DNA of 64,000 nucleotides from Nostoc sp. C052 (GTDB taxonomy: Bacteria > Cyanobacteriota > Cyanobacteriia > Cyanobacteriales > Nostocaceae): contig NZ_CP040272.1 in the NCBI RefSeq assembly GCF_013393905.1, positions 3,716,001 to 3,780,000 of the forward strand. The letters are read 5' to 3'. Below, piece by piece: positions 33,810 to 43,418 of the stretch (positions are counted from its first letter, which is position 1; each line of letters starts with the position of its first letter). A program made the position numbers and the translations under genes. The notes below the pieces were generated by a model that was not told the origin of the DNA, did no database searches, and saw only the letters and a program-made list of their open reading frames with translations.

Positions 33810-34730
33810 TTACTTGGATACCAACTGATTAACTGGAGCAACCCCAGCCAAATCTAAAATTGGCGCGATCGCATCTTCTCGTTTCACCGCCATCATGTGA
33901 ACTCCTTGACACAATTGCCGTGCTATTTGCACTTGCTCGGCGGCAATTTTGATCCCTTCTTCAAAAGGGTCTTTGGCTTTTGCCAATCTATCAATAATAT
34001 GTTGGGGAATATTTACACCCGGAACACATCTATTAATAAATTGGGCATTTTTTGCCGATTTCAAAAGAAAAATTCCTGCCAAAATCGGTTTTTTATAGCC
34101 AGAGGCAATCGTATTCATAAATTTTTCTAGCAGATCAAAATCGGTAATCAACTGACTTTGAAAAAACTGCGCTCCGGCTTCGATTTTGCGTTCAAATCGA
34201 CTTTGTAAACCCGACCAACTTTTACATTGCGGATCTACTGCTGCACCAACAAATAAATCTAACGCTCCATCAGTTAAAGGTTTCTCATTAAAATCAACAC
34301 CTTGATTCATTTTCCGAATCAGTTGCAGCAGTCGCACAGCTTCTAAGTCAAACACTGCTTTAGCATCTGGATGATCGCCTGCTTTTACTGTGTCGCCAGT
34401 CAAAGCTAGAATATTACGAATACCCAAAGCATGAGCGCCCATCAAATCAGCTTGTAAACTAATGCGGTTGCGATCGCGGCAAGCAATTTGACAAATCGGC
34501 TCTATGCCGTTTTGTGATAAAATCACCGACGCGATTAACGAAGACATCCGTAACACAGCGCGGCTACCATCAGTAACATTGACGGCATGAACCCTCCCCT
34601 TAAGAGTCGCCGCCATTTGAATCATGTGCGTTGGATCTCCCCCTTTCGGCGGTGCTACCTCAGCAGTAACTAGAAACTCACCTGCATGTACAGCTCTGCA
34701 AAAAGCCGTGGGGCTATGGGTGTGATGCAT
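33810..34730 (-). CDS. metF: methylenetetrahydrofolate reductase
   Basis: 306 residues, TIM-barrel flavoprotein that reduces 5,10-methylene-THF to 5-methyl-THF for methionine synthesis. Signature blocks: FLVTAEVAPPKGGD near the N-terminus (with the conserved Glu), VNVTDGSRA, ALGIRNILALTGDT, VGAAVDPQC and AGAQFFQSQLITD, with KPILAGIFLL. Length fits the family. The upstream gene trpS is on the same strand 58 bp away, so the two may be co-transcribed, though their functions are unrelated. Confidence 0.92.
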   Translation of the reverse strand: MHHTHSPTAFCRAVHAGEFLVTAEVAPPKGGDPTHMIQMAATLKGRVHAVNVTDGSRAVLRMSSLIASVILSQNGIEPICQIACRDRNRISLQADLMGAHALGIRNILALTGDTVKAGDHPDAKAVFDLEAVRLLQLIRKMNQGVDFNEKPLTDGALDLFVGAAVDPQCKSWSGLQSRFERKIEAGAQFFQSQLITDFDLLEKFMNTIASGYKKPILAGIFLLKSAKNAQFINRCVPGVNIPQHIIDRLAKAKDPFEEGIKIAAEQVQIARQLCQGVHMMAVKREDAIAPILDLAGVAPVNQLVSK

Positions 34731-34788
34731 AAAATTAAGAATCTCAATTTCTTAAATGGTATAGCAAATCACACCTCAAGGTGAAAAC

Positions 34789-35799
34789 TTATAGAGGCAG
34801 AGAATAGCCTAAAGCAGCTTTGACTTGTGATAAAGTTTGATTTGCGATCGCTCTCGCTTTTTCCCCTCCATCCCGCAACACAGACTCCAAATAACTTTTA
34901 TCGCCCGTTATCGCCTGATATTTTTCTTGGATTGGTTTCAGAGATTCGATAATTGTATCTGTCAATAATGGCTTGAATTGTCCCCAGCCCATATCCTGAC
35001 ACTCAACTGCTACATCTTCCTTTCTCTGCCCAGAAAGCAATGTATACAGCGTTAACAAATTATTACACTCTGGACGCCCTGGATCGTCAAAAGTCAGCCC
35101 ACGAATCGGATCGGTTTTACAACGTTTAATCTTGTATTGAATCTGTTCCGGTGAATCTAGCAAACTAATCCGGCTTAAATCGGAAGGATCGGACTTCGAC
35201 ATTTTGCGTGTACCATCCGCCAAACTCATCACCCTTGCCCCTTCCTTGCGAATCAAAGGATCTGGTAACTTCAAAACTGGTTGATCTGGTTTACCAAATT
35301 GGTGATTTAACCGAGCTGCAATATCCCGTGTCAATTCCAAATGTTGCTTTTGGTCTTCACCCACTGGCACTTTATCAGCTTGGTAAAGCAAAATATCAGC
35401 TGCCATCAGCACAGGGTAATCCAATAAGCCTGCACTCACATTTTCTCCCTGCTTAACGGCCTTTTCCTTAAACTGAATCATGTCTTGCAGCCAGTTCAGA
35501 GGTGTAATGCAATTGAGCAACCAGGTGAGTTCACTGTGGGCCGAAACGTGAGATTGTACAAAGATAGTGGAGTGATTTAAATCAAGACCACAAGCTAGAT
35601 AGAGAGCAGCAAGAGTGTAGGTATCAGCCGCTAACTGTTTTGGGTCGTGTGGCACTGTAATCGCGTGCAAATCAGCCACAAAAAGGTAATTTTCGTATTC
35701 GCTCTGACCTTCTACCCAGTTGCGAATGGCTCCCAAATAGTTACCTAGATGGTAATTGCCGGTTGGTTGAACTCCAGAAAGAACACGTTGCTTGCCCAT
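34789..35799 (-). CDS. trpS: tryptophanyl-tRNA synthetase
   Basis: Class I aminoacyl-tRNA synthetase charging tRNA-Trp. The HIGH-type motif appears as NYHLGNYLGA (about 15-24), the KMSKS motif as RKMSKSDPSD (about 200), and MAADILLYQADKVPVGEDQK is the tryptophan-binding block. I chose the second Met (MGKQRVLSGVQPTG, 35799), since the family starts there; three more residues are possible. Intergenic distance to metF is 58 bp. Confidence 0.95.
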   Translation of the reverse strand: MGKQRVLSGVQPTGNYHLGNYLGAIRNWVEGQSEYENYLFVADLHAITVPHDPKQLAADTYTLAALYLACGLDLNHSTIFVQSHVSAHSELTWLLNCITPLNWLQDMIQFKEKAVKQGENVSAGLLDYPVLMAADILLYQADKVPVGEDQKQHLELTRDIAARLNHQFGKPDQPVLKLPDPLIRKEGARVMSLADGTRKMSKSDPSDLSRISLLDSPEQIQYKIKRCKTDPIRGLTFDDPGRPECNNLLTLYTLLSGQRKEDVAVECQDMGWGQFKPLLTDTIIESLKPIQEKYQAITGDKSYLESVLRDGGEKARAIANQTLSQVKAALGYSLPL

Positions 35800-35808
35800 A
35801 AATTTCAA

Positions 35809-36177
35809 GTTAGTTATCTCAAATCCGCGCTATGTCAAGTGGCGATGTCTGGCGACAAGTCCCTTGCGCCTACGCAAAACTCATTTAATTTTGACATTTT
35901 CCAGGTCAACTCGCCGTTATAGAATGAGAGATATTAACTAAACTCGGATTGCTATAGAAACTCTTCACGAAGGAAAACGACAACTTAGTGTGGTAACAAC
36001 AGCTTGTAGGGTGGGCATCATAATGCCTTACTGTAGTCTGCTGTAAATAAAAAATTGTGCCAAGATATCCTTGTGTTGTTAACGCTGCCAACACTGGGTA
36101 TTCTGCTGTCCGCAAGCTAGACTGCGGCGAGGATGTGGTGCATTTTTATTTTGAAGCTTAAGGACGTTAAAACACCA
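35809..36177. other. intergenic, nothing recognised
   Basis: This gap lies between divergent genes (trpS and the desaturase). It contains the short dispersed motif GTAGGGTGGGCAT. No gene is supported. Confidence 0.4.
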
Positions 36178-37083
36178 ATGAAGCAATACTCTAATCTCAC
36201 GATTATTTCTTACATAGTAGGCCCTACTTTGATCGTGGTGAGTCATTTAGGATCGCTACTGATTATTGTTACTGGCTTCTCATGGGGTGCTGCCTTGTGG
36301 GCCATGTTATTGTATGTAATACGAATGCTTGCAACTACTGGCATCTACCATAGACTACTCACCCACAAGAGCTACCAGGCTCCAACCTCAGTTCTATGGG
36401 TTGGAAGCATCGTGGCTGCTTCCGCCGGGCAGATGGGGCCAAGTTGGTGGAAAGCTCACCATATAGCCCATCATCAATCTTCAGACCAGGAAAAAGATCC
36501 TCATTCTCCATATACGCCTTTCAAGGGGATCAAAGGATTCTGGTGGTCTCAAGCTGGATGGCTATTCTCCCCGCAGTTTTTTCCCTCGAAGCTTCCCAGC
36601 GATGTTGAGAGTAATCTGGTTTTGAAGATTGTTGATCGTTTGCACTTCATTCCCACCGTTGCTTTAGGTGCTATCTCATACTACATCGGTGGAGCTGAAT
36701 ATCTCGGCGCTTTTTTCCTCAGCACGACTATCCTCTTTCATGGTGTCGCCACTGTCAACTCACTCAGCCACATAATGGGCGACCAACCGTTCACAACCAA
36801 CGACTACAGTCGGAACCACTGGCTCGTTGCGTTTCTGACCTTGGGTGAAGGCTGGCATAATCTTCATCATGCATTCCAGTCCTCAGCCCGACATGGCATC
36901 ACCGTGCGAGAGGGACAGGTTGCCTATCTTCCAGACCCAACATTTTGGTTCATCAAAATGCTTGAGTTCCTAAAGCTAGCGTCAAAGATTAGAGTGCCTT
37001 CTGAAACAGAACTTCTCGCTTGCGCCAGAAACCAAAACTTTCAGAACTCAGTGTTCAAGGCTGAAGCAGAGATATCCGTTTGA
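36178..37083 (+). CDS. membrane fatty acid desaturase (acyl-CoA/acyl-lipid type)
   Basis: 301 residues with the three diagnostic histidine boxes: HRLLTH, HHIAHH and HNLHH, which bind the di-iron centre. Hydrophobic pairs precede box 1 and follow box 2, giving four membrane helices. ATG 36178 (MKQYSNLTIISY) with AAGGA 10 nt upstream is preferred over a start 15 codons earlier. It introduces a double bond in a fatty acyl chain; position and carrier are not predictable. It resembles delta-9-type enzymes of the acyl-CoA desaturase family more than DesC of the same phylum, judging by length and box spacing (inference). Convergent with a CFA-like methyltransferase. Confidence 0.85.
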   Translation: MKQYSNLTIISYIVGPTLIVVSHLGSLLIIVTGFSWGAALWAMLLYVIRMLATTGIYHRLLTHKSYQAPTSVLWVGSIVAASAGQMGPSWWKAHHIAHHQSSDQEKDPHSPYTPFKGIKGFWWSQAGWLFSPQFFPSKLPSDVESNLVLKIVDRLHFIPTVALGAISYYIGGAEYLGAFFLSTTILFHGVATVNSLSHIMGDQPFTTNDYSRNHWLVAFLTLGEGWHNLHHAFQSSARHGITVREGQVAYLPDPTFWFIKMLEFLKLASKIRVPSETELLACARNQNFQNSVFKAEAEISV

Positions 37084-37195
37084 ATATTCTGGTTCACAGA
37101 TTGGTTAGGAAAAAAGTCTGTTCCTTGCCGTCTTAGTCTTGCGTAGGAGCGCTTCGCAGCATTTGAGCTATCAGCCCAGTACCCTACACTCACCT

Positions 37196-37533
37196 CAATA
37201 CTGTTCGGTTAACGTCAGTTCGACTAACCTCTCCCTGCCTTGAACTAAAGTTCAAGTCTGTCTCTCTCCGACTCGGAGAGGGACGGTTTTGCGTAGTAAA
37301 ATAAAACCTTCTTAGAGATTTTTTGATTGAGCAAATTGGGTAGAGATGCAAATTGGGTAGAGATTATATGAGCAATCGAATTCACGTTCGGTTAAGGCAA
37401 GAGACGCAATAAATCGCCGTCAAGACGAAAGACTGATTATTGTAGAGACGGCGATTTATCGCGTCTTTGTGATGATTTATTCCGTCTTTGTGATCTAGAA
37501 TTTTCATCAAAAAACCTTAACCGAACCGTATTG
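37196..37533. mobile_element. composite family A element with target duplication
   Basis: 338 bp between terminal repeats CAATACTGTTCGGTTAA (left) and CTTAACCGAACCGTATTG (right). It is flanked by ACTCACCT on both sides (8 bp exact, 10 bp with one mismatch). It contains a second internal left-end-like sequence (CACGTTCGGTTAAGG) at about 37383, and, in the left half, a second repeat type (AAAGTTCAAGTCT...CTCCGACTCGGAGAG, about 37245-37280). Confidence 0.8.
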
Positions 37534-37680
37534 AAACTCACCTTGATTCTATCTGGTGCAACAAATGATCATAAAGCACCAATATCACCGCTCTAGGCAA
37601 GATACAGGCGGTCTTTTGACTCAGCACTCTTCATACTATGCCATTCAACCCCTAGCAAGGGAAACTCTAGCTTTGTTCGG

Positions 37681-38814
37681 TTAAGCATGAACCATTAAAA
37701 ATTGACCATTACCATTATATTCTCCATCACAGCAAGCAAAATTGCGAATAAACCATATCAAATAAAACCTCCATATCCGGCGAAACTTAGCATAGTCCAT
37801 GCTATAGTTTAATGTTTTTATTGTTGCCTGATTTTCGTCAAAATTTCGTAACCAATGAGTGAGTGTTTTAGAGTAATTAAAGCCATTCAAATACCATTGT
37901 TTAATTGTTTTGAGGTCTTGTTTATGGCTGGGAACTGCATCGTAATTCCAGTAACGACCGTGTGGAAAAATATATTTGTGGGTGTAAACGCTGGACATAT
38001 TGTTAGGGATGCGGACTGTGATGATGTGAATAAGAACTTTGCCATCATCCTTAAGAAACGAAGCTAATTTTTTAAAGGCTCCCGTTAAGTTACCAACATG
38101 ACAAAAAACACCAATCGAGAGGATTTTATCAAACTTTGTCTCGAAATTTGCATTATTTAAATCACCTTCATATAGTGTAAACCGATCGGAACTGAGATAA
38201 CTCTCAGGATCTTGCATTTTGTGGCGAATATATTCACATTGCTCGTGGCTCAAATTAAGACCCGTAAACTTGACATTGGGGAACTTAGAAAGAATGTAAT
38301 TAGGAACACATCCCCACCCGCACCCAAAGTCTAAGATATTGTCTCCATCTTTGATGTCTAACTTTTCAATCACATCATCAATCATCTGCATCTGCGATTG
38401 CTCAAGGTTTAATGCTCCTTTTTCCCACAATCCCATACTGTACTTAGGATAAATGAGTTTCCCGTCCCCTAACATAGTATTCAGCATGGCTTGAGGCAAG
38501 TCGTACTGAATTTTCATTAGTTCCCGCGATCCTTCGGCCAGATGATCAGTTTCTTTTAATACCCATTCATACGGTGCCAGGAGAGATGGGAAATACTGAA
38601 AGAAAATTGGCATACAGGTATCAAAAAGCGATTCTAAGACGAAATCAGGAACTTCTAATCCGTTGATATAAGCCTCTGCCACTGCCATTTGAACTGTGTT
38701 GACTACCTCAACCGCCCCACGAGTTGCTTGGTATGCTAATGGACTCTTGATATTTATATCTCCCACAATCGGGATATACTTTTCTATTTCTTGCAGCAGG
38801 GTACTAGCAGTCAT
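37681..38814 (-). CDS. SAM-dependent methyltransferase, cyclopropane-synthase-like
   Basis: 377 residues. N-terminal helical region 1-150, then a Rossmann methyltransferase domain with the SAM motif ILDFGCGWGCVPNYI (about 160-175), GLNLSHEQCEYI and FDKILSIGVFCHVGN. The layout matches the cyclopropane fatty acid synthase/mycolic acid methyltransferase group, which also includes coclaurine N-methyltransferase-like enzymes; the FEH catalytic motif of true CFA synthases is replaced by FCHVG, so the substrate may be an amine or another lipid. Convergent with the desaturase at 36178, separated by an inserted MITE. Confidence 0.85.
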   Translation of the reverse strand: MTASTLLQEIEKYIPIVGDINIKSPLAYQATRGAVEVVNTVQMAVAEAYINGLEVPDFVLESLFDTCMPIFFQYFPSLLAPYEWVLKETDHLAEGSRELMKIQYDLPQAMLNTMLGDGKLIYPKYSMGLWEKGALNLEQSQMQMIDDVIEKLDIKDGDNILDFGCGWGCVPNYILSKFPNVKFTGLNLSHEQCEYIRHKMQDPESYLSSDRFTLYEGDLNNANFETKFDKILSIGVFCHVGNLTGAFKKLASFLKDDGKVLIHIITVRIPNNMSSVYTHKYIFPHGRYWNYDAVPSHKQDLKTIKQWYLNGFNYSKTLTHWLRNFDENQATIKTLNYSMDYAKFRRIWRFYLIWFIRNFACCDGEYNGNGQFLMVHA

Positions 38815-39084
38815 AGTCTATACTCCTAACAGGCATTGAAATAACGATACATTTAGTATAAAGGATTAAATTTTTTTAGTTTTTTAACACTAAAATGTAA
38901 GGAATATTAACATACATTCAAGAATATTTTTGAAGATACAATATGGGATTGATGCCGAGATATGATACCATTGGCGAAATATTTCTTAATGGTGGCAGAT
39001 ACACCCTAGCCGAGCAGTTGGCAGCGATCGCCCTCCAAAAACCACATTTAAACTAAAGTTCAAGTCTTTCCCTCTCCAACTCAG
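38815..39084. other. intergenic; short ORF fragment and repeat edge
   Basis: Contains the 34-codon ORF 38952-39056 (MPRYDTIGEIFLNGGRYTLA then EQLAAIALQKP), which looks protein-like but has no ribosome site and may be a gene remnant. To its right begins the AAAGTTCAAGTCTTTCCCTC repeat that receives the element at 39085. Confidence 0.4.
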
Positions 39085-39457
39085 CTACAGTGTACACACA
39101 AGTATAGTCCGCAAGGGTTTCAACCCTTCCAGCCTAGTGTGTTGACTCTATGCCTTTTTAGAGGGTAAAAATTCATGCAAAATATGTGTAGTCATTGCGA
39201 AAGCGAGTGCGTCTCGTAGAGAGCGGAGCGAAGCAATCGCTGGGGATTGCTTTGCTACATTTCATTTCGCTCGCAATGACACAAAAGTTGCATGAACTAA
39301 AAATGGGGAAATTCCATCAAAGTCAACAGCCTACTTCCAGCCTCATAAATACCCAAATTTTGGGTAACTGGAAACTCCATTTATCCCGCTAATTTTTAGG
39401 GCTAGGGCAACGAAACCAAGTTTTAGGCGGGATTCAAGACTTGTGTGTACACCGTAG
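39085..39457. mobile_element. 373-bp non-autonomous element, target duplication and empty site visible
   Basis: Terminal inverted repeats: CTACAGTGTACACACAAG at the left, CTTGTGTGTACACCGTAG at the right (one mismatch). Flanks are CTCCAACTCAG (39074-39084) and CTCCAACTCGG (39458-39468), an 11-bp target duplication with one mismatch. The uninterrupted form of the target exists at about 37245-37300 in the window. Inside is a GCGAAGCAATCGC-type motif and no sensible ORF. Confidence 0.85.
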
Positions 39458-39468
39458 CTCCAACTCGG

Positions 39469-39943
39469 AGAGAGAAGGTTTTGCTTAGTAAAATTTCTTA
39501 GTGGTCTGTTTTTACGGACAATTAGATGGACGCTACATAACTTGTCAAACTTACGTTCTCTTTACGTCCTAACCTTCCAGACGAGAGTTGCTTCTACGTA
39601 GAAACCCAAAAGACCCTATTTAATAAAACATACCAATCTAATTGAAATCAAGGATATAACAATAAAATAATTAATGGTTTATTAAAAACACATATTTTTA
39701 TATCATAACCTTACATATTTTCACGTTATTAACCAGATATTAAATTATCTCAGAGATGAAATAACCAAATTACTACAATCTGAGTAACTAAGTACAATAC
39801 TGAGTTTTTAGAGATAAATAAGCAAAATAATTTACGAGATTTTTTTAAAACAAATCATCTTGAATACTACAGAATTTACATAAGTTTGGTTAGGCTTTTC
39901 ACAGATAAAAAATCATTGCCTAATCGGAGATATTCTCATAAAT
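39469..39943. other. intergenic, AT-rich leader of the PEP-CTERM-like gene
   Basis: Very AT-rich region without an ORF. It should hold the promoter of the gene at 39944, but no boxes are clear. GGAGAT lies 12 nt before the ATG. Confidence 0.4.
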
Positions 39944-40846
39944 ATGAAAACTCTAAAAGTTTTTCTTGCCACTACAGCCATCAGCGTAAGCCTCCTGAGT
40001 CTATCTAATCAACAGGCAAGTGCTGGACAACTTGTCGATGGATGGAACTATAGTATTGATTCCTTCCAAGATGGTTCTGGAGGTTCGGTTTTTGATATCA
40101 AAGGTATGGCGGTCAAAGACTCAGGTGACAAAATCTATGTTGCTCTTACAGGCGGGATGCCTCTAGGTGGCACAACTGATTCCGATGACTACTGGAATCC
40201 GGGTCATTCAGTCCATATTGGTTGGAGCGACTTATTCTTCAATTTCTCAGGTCAAGACTTTCAAACAGCTAGTCAAAGTGGTCAGCTATTTGGTGTGAGG
40301 TTTGCCGACTATGACAGTAGCTTGACAACAGGAGTTTACCAAGGAGTCCAAGCAAAGAGTATCACTACCCAACATGGAGGCTACAGTAACTTGAAGTGGT
40401 ATTACGACTGGGGCTGGGGTCAAAATAATACTCAAGGCACAGACTTAGCAACTACACAAGACGTTTACAACTATTACTACGGCTCTAATGTCGCTCAGAA
40501 TGCTACTTGGAATAATACACCGATTCTCAATGCCATTGGATCGGGTACGAAAGTTGGCAATATCTCCATGCTTAACGATCAGCAACTCAATGCTGCTGGA
40601 CTAAATTTTGGTAACTTTTCTGCTACTGGGCAATACACAATTGGCTTTTCTTTTGATAAGGCTTTAATAGGCGATGGTAATTATGTTAGTAATATCTTCT
40701 TGGAGTGCGGTAATGATGGAATAGCTCTCAAGGGCGATCTCAAGTCTGTACCAGAATCAGCCGGAACAATTGGTTTACTCTTAACAGGTTTGAGTTTTAT
40801 GGCCAGCCAACTTCCACAGTTTCGCAAGAAAAAACAAGAGGCTTAA
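39944..40846 (+). CDS. secreted PEP-CTERM-like surface protein
   Basis: 300 residues. The N-terminus is a signal peptide (LKVFLATTAISVSLLSLS, cleavage after ASA). The mature part is Gly/Asp/Asn/Trp-rich beta protein. The end has the sorting tripartite signal: VPES, a hydrophobic helix (GTIGLLLTGLSFMAS) and a basic tail (RKKKQ), the recognition site of exosortase-type transpeptidases in cyanobacteria. It may be of the XDD-type surface protein group (from memory). Function unknown; probably outer surface or sheath. Followed by its own terminator. Confidence 0.85.
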   Translation: MKTLKVFLATTAISVSLLSLSNQQASAGQLVDGWNYSIDSFQDGSGGSVFDIKGMAVKDSGDKIYVALTGGMPLGGTTDSDDYWNPGHSVHIGWSDLFFNFSGQDFQTASQSGQLFGVRFADYDSSLTTGVYQGVQAKSITTQHGGYSNLKWYYDWGWGQNNTQGTDLATTQDVYNYYYGSNVAQNATWNNTPILNAIGSGTKVGNISMLNDQQLNAAGLNFGNFSATGQYTIGFSFDKALIGDGNYVSNIFLECGNDGIALKGDLKSVPESAGTIGLLLTGLSFMASQLPQFRKKKQEA

Positions 40847-40866
40847 ATAAGTTTGTAGCTATTAGT

Positions 40867-40902
40867 AGGGTGGGCATTGCAACGCTCACCCTATTTTTTA
40901 TT
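40867..40902 (+). terminator. rho-independent terminator after the PEP-CTERM-like gene
   Basis: 9-bp stem AGGGTGGGC/GCTCACCCT with one G-T pair, followed by ATTTTTTATT. Confidence 0.8.
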
Positions 40903-40980
40903 CATATAAAACTATAAAATAGCAAGTAAAGATATATTTAACTTTCTATTTATAAAGATAGTCAAACTCTTAAATTAAAT

Positions 40981-41847
40981 CTACCTTTCTACCAAACCTA
41001 CTTGTCCACCAATTAGCCCCAGAAATCCAGTTCCAAAGTGCTGAATCTCCAAAAAGCTTGCTTGCTCTGGTGAGGTTTTGTAAATCTGAAACGTCTTCAT
41101 AATTCCTAAAGTAGCAGCGCTTTCTAAAGGCCCAATAAAGCTAACATCTCGATCGAGAAAATAGGCTTGATTAGCCCATTGAGCCATCTGATTTGCATTT
41201 AAAAAGTAGCAACCTGCGTGAGGATTGAGGGCACGACGAAAGGTAATTGCTGCATTCATAATTGCACCATTGAGTTCCTGTTGCTGTTGCACATTTTGAA
41301 AAGGAGCAGTGACTCGTAAAGCCAAATCTCCATCAATGTAAGCTTTGTGAACCAAAGCGTGGGAGGACACTTCATAACGATTTGGTTGGAGCAAATTTAA
41401 ATCACCCGTTTGTTGGGTAAACCAGTTTAATTTTATAAAAAACCAAGGGTCATGAATAATTAAATCATCTTCAAGAAAACAGTAGTAATCATATTGACCA
41501 AGACAACTTTGCAGAACAGCTTGACATTCAAATCCTAAAAGCATAGGTTCTGCATTACTAGAATGATGCCTATATAAATGGGATGGTAAGGGAAGCTGAT
41601 TCAGAAGATGATTATCTTTAGTTGTACAAATAACAATATCGATTTCGTGAGACTGTGGCTGATTAGCAGGGAAAGCTAGTCGTTGAGCGATATTGATGAT
41701 ACTTTGAGATTTACCAAATAATTGGTGTAAGGTAGTCAGGCTTGTAGTTAAAGCCTGTAGACGAGGTTGTGGATCTTTGCGTTGGGAAGCATGACGACCT
41801 TCACCGCTAGGTTTGAAAAAATGGGCAATGGTAAAAATAATTCGCAT
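40981..41847 (-). CDS. glycosyltransferase-like protein, GT-A fold suspected
   Basis: 288 residues. The first half has a beta-alpha pattern with IDIVICTTKDNH and the block YDYYCFLEDDLIIHDPWFF, where EDD fits the metal-binding DxD-type motif of GT-A glycosyltransferases. Later: GCYFLNANQMAQWANQ and SFIGPLESAATLGIM. No signal peptide or membrane segment. It is 166 bp downstream of a GT4 gene on the same strand; both may act on the same exopolysaccharide or glycan. Family assignment is inferred, not certain. Confidence 0.6.
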   Translation of the reverse strand: MRIIFTIAHFFKPSGEGRHASQRKDPQPRLQALTTSLTTLHQLFGKSQSIINIAQRLAFPANQPQSHEIDIVICTTKDNHLLNQLPLPSHLYRHHSSNAEPMLLGFECQAVLQSCLGQYDYYCFLEDDLIIHDPWFFIKLNWFTQQTGDLNLLQPNRYEVSSHALVHKAYIDGDLALRVTAPFQNVQQQQELNGAIMNAAITFRRALNPHAGCYFLNANQMAQWANQAYFLDRDVSFIGPLESAATLGIMKTFQIYKTSPEQASFLEIQHFGTGFLGLIGGQVGLVER

Positions 41848-42013
41848 TTTAAATATCGCTTTTGTATTTATTAGTCATTAGTCATTAGTTATTTACCAAC
41901 AATGAATAATTAATATGCTTCTTACTAAAGTCATTATTTTCAGGCTTTTCTTTGCGCCTTTACTTGACACAAAAATATTTATACAAGAGGGTAATTACTA
42001 ATGACGAATTTAT

Positions 42014-43273
42014 TTAATTTCTACCAAATCCTTTAGAACTTGGGCGCTTTTTCAAACTATCAGAATTTCTACCAGCAAACATCCATTGCAAATGTTGTGG
42101 TAACAGTTTTGCTAAATCATAACGCTTCAGAATTGTTTCTCGCGCATTTGCACGAATTGCACTCATCTCTTGAGGATTATTCAGCGCCTCTTCAACCCGA
42201 TTAGCAATATTATCGGGAGAAAAGAAATCTACTAGCAGTCCATTCACACCATCCTGTACAACTTCTAATACTGGCGAAGTTTTAGAAGCTACTAGTAAAC
42301 ATCCTGCTGCCATGACTTCTAACATTGACCAAGATAATACAAAAGGACGGGTTAAATAAACATGAGCAGAAGAAGCTTGTAAAACCTGAAGGTACTCATT
42401 GTAAGGAAGCCTATCTGTAAAGTGCAGCCTCGATAAATCCAAAGATAATTTTTCTAGCATTAATTGTTTATAAGTCTTTCCATCGGGGAGATTTTTACCA
42501 TAAGCAACCCGATCTTCTCCCACAACTACTACATGGCACTTAGGTCGTCGCTGCTGAAGTAGCGCCACTGTTTCCATAAACTGCGGAAAACCTCTATAAG
42601 GTTCCATCCCCCGTCCTACATAAGTTACCAACTCTTCCACATGGGAAAGATCCAGATTTATTCTTGGTAAAACTAACTTTGCGCCTGGTTTGGGAACAAA
42701 ATATTGGGTATCAACACCATCATGAATTACAGTGAGTTTTCTATGATATTCTTTAGGAAACTGCTGCCGCTGCCAATTCGTAGGAGAAAGACCGCGATCG
42801 CAGCTATATAAATCAGTCAAAATCGGCGCATTTTTCACGCGGATGCGGCATTCATCATCAGCATTCAGTGGTTCATTTGGATCAAAATCTGCATCCGAAC
42901 CGTGAGCATGGTAAAACCACTCAAAATAACACAATAATTCTGCTTTGGGGAAAACATCTTTCATAAATAAAGTCGGCCCCCAACCAGAATGGCCATAAAC
43001 TATATCTGGAACAAAACCCTCAGCTTTTAATTTTTCTGCCACACGATACACAGCCTGAGCAGTCAGAACAGCATTTTCTAGATTACGAACGTAGTGGTGG
43101 GTTTGGGGAGCCGCTTCACGAGAAGGAGTATAAATAGCTTTATAAACGCCAGCTATTTCACCTTCACGACGATTTGTCCCAAAGACGACCTGGTAATTAG
43201 GATCTTTACCTAAAACTATCGCTAGGTTGCGAAATTGCGAGGGAAAATTTGGATGTAAAAATAAAATTTTCAT
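42014..43273 (-). CDS. GT4-type glycosyltransferase
   Basis: 419 residues with a GT-B fold. N-terminal domain: KILFLHPNFPSQFRNLAIVL and DIVYGHSGWGPTLFMKDVFP. C-terminal domain: PKPGAKLVLPRINLDLSHVE, YVGRGMEPYRGFPQFMETVA, the acceptor/nucleotide region and SWSMLEVMAAGCLLVASKTS, with the conserved Glu pair of GT4 (E in SMLEVMAAG). Retaining enzyme transferring a sugar from an NDP-sugar; the acceptor is unknown. Its start at 43273 is the only ATG before the KILFLHP strand. Confidence 0.88.
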   Translation of the reverse strand: MKILFLHPNFPSQFRNLAIVLGKDPNYQVVFGTNRREGEIAGVYKAIYTPSREAAPQTHHYVRNLENAVLTAQAVYRVAEKLKAEGFVPDIVYGHSGWGPTLFMKDVFPKAELLCYFEWFYHAHGSDADFDPNEPLNADDECRIRVKNAPILTDLYSCDRGLSPTNWQRQQFPKEYHRKLTVIHDGVDTQYFVPKPGAKLVLPRINLDLSHVEELVTYVGRGMEPYRGFPQFMETVALLQQRRPKCHVVVVGEDRVAYGKNLPDGKTYKQLMLEKLSLDLSRLHFTDRLPYNEYLQVLQASSAHVYLTRPFVLSWSMLEVMAAGCLLVASKTSPVLEVVQDGVNGLLVDFFSPDNIANRVEEALNNPQEMSAIRANARETILKRYDLAKLLPQHLQWMFAGRNSDSLKKRPSSKGFGRN

Positions 43274-43418
43274 TGGAATAATCTTGATTAACTTATTGCC
43301 AGATAAAATAAATTAAGACAAGCTGCCTAAGATTATAAGATTATTCATCACGATTTTTAGCAAGTAAATTTAGGTAAATGGTTGCCCGAAAATGCGAAAA
43401 TAATCGCAAATTCGTGTT

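Noticed and set aside
38952..39056. 34-codon ORF next to the repeat at 39060
   Set aside because: Protein-like but without ribosome site or recognisable family; noted in the intergenic entry only.
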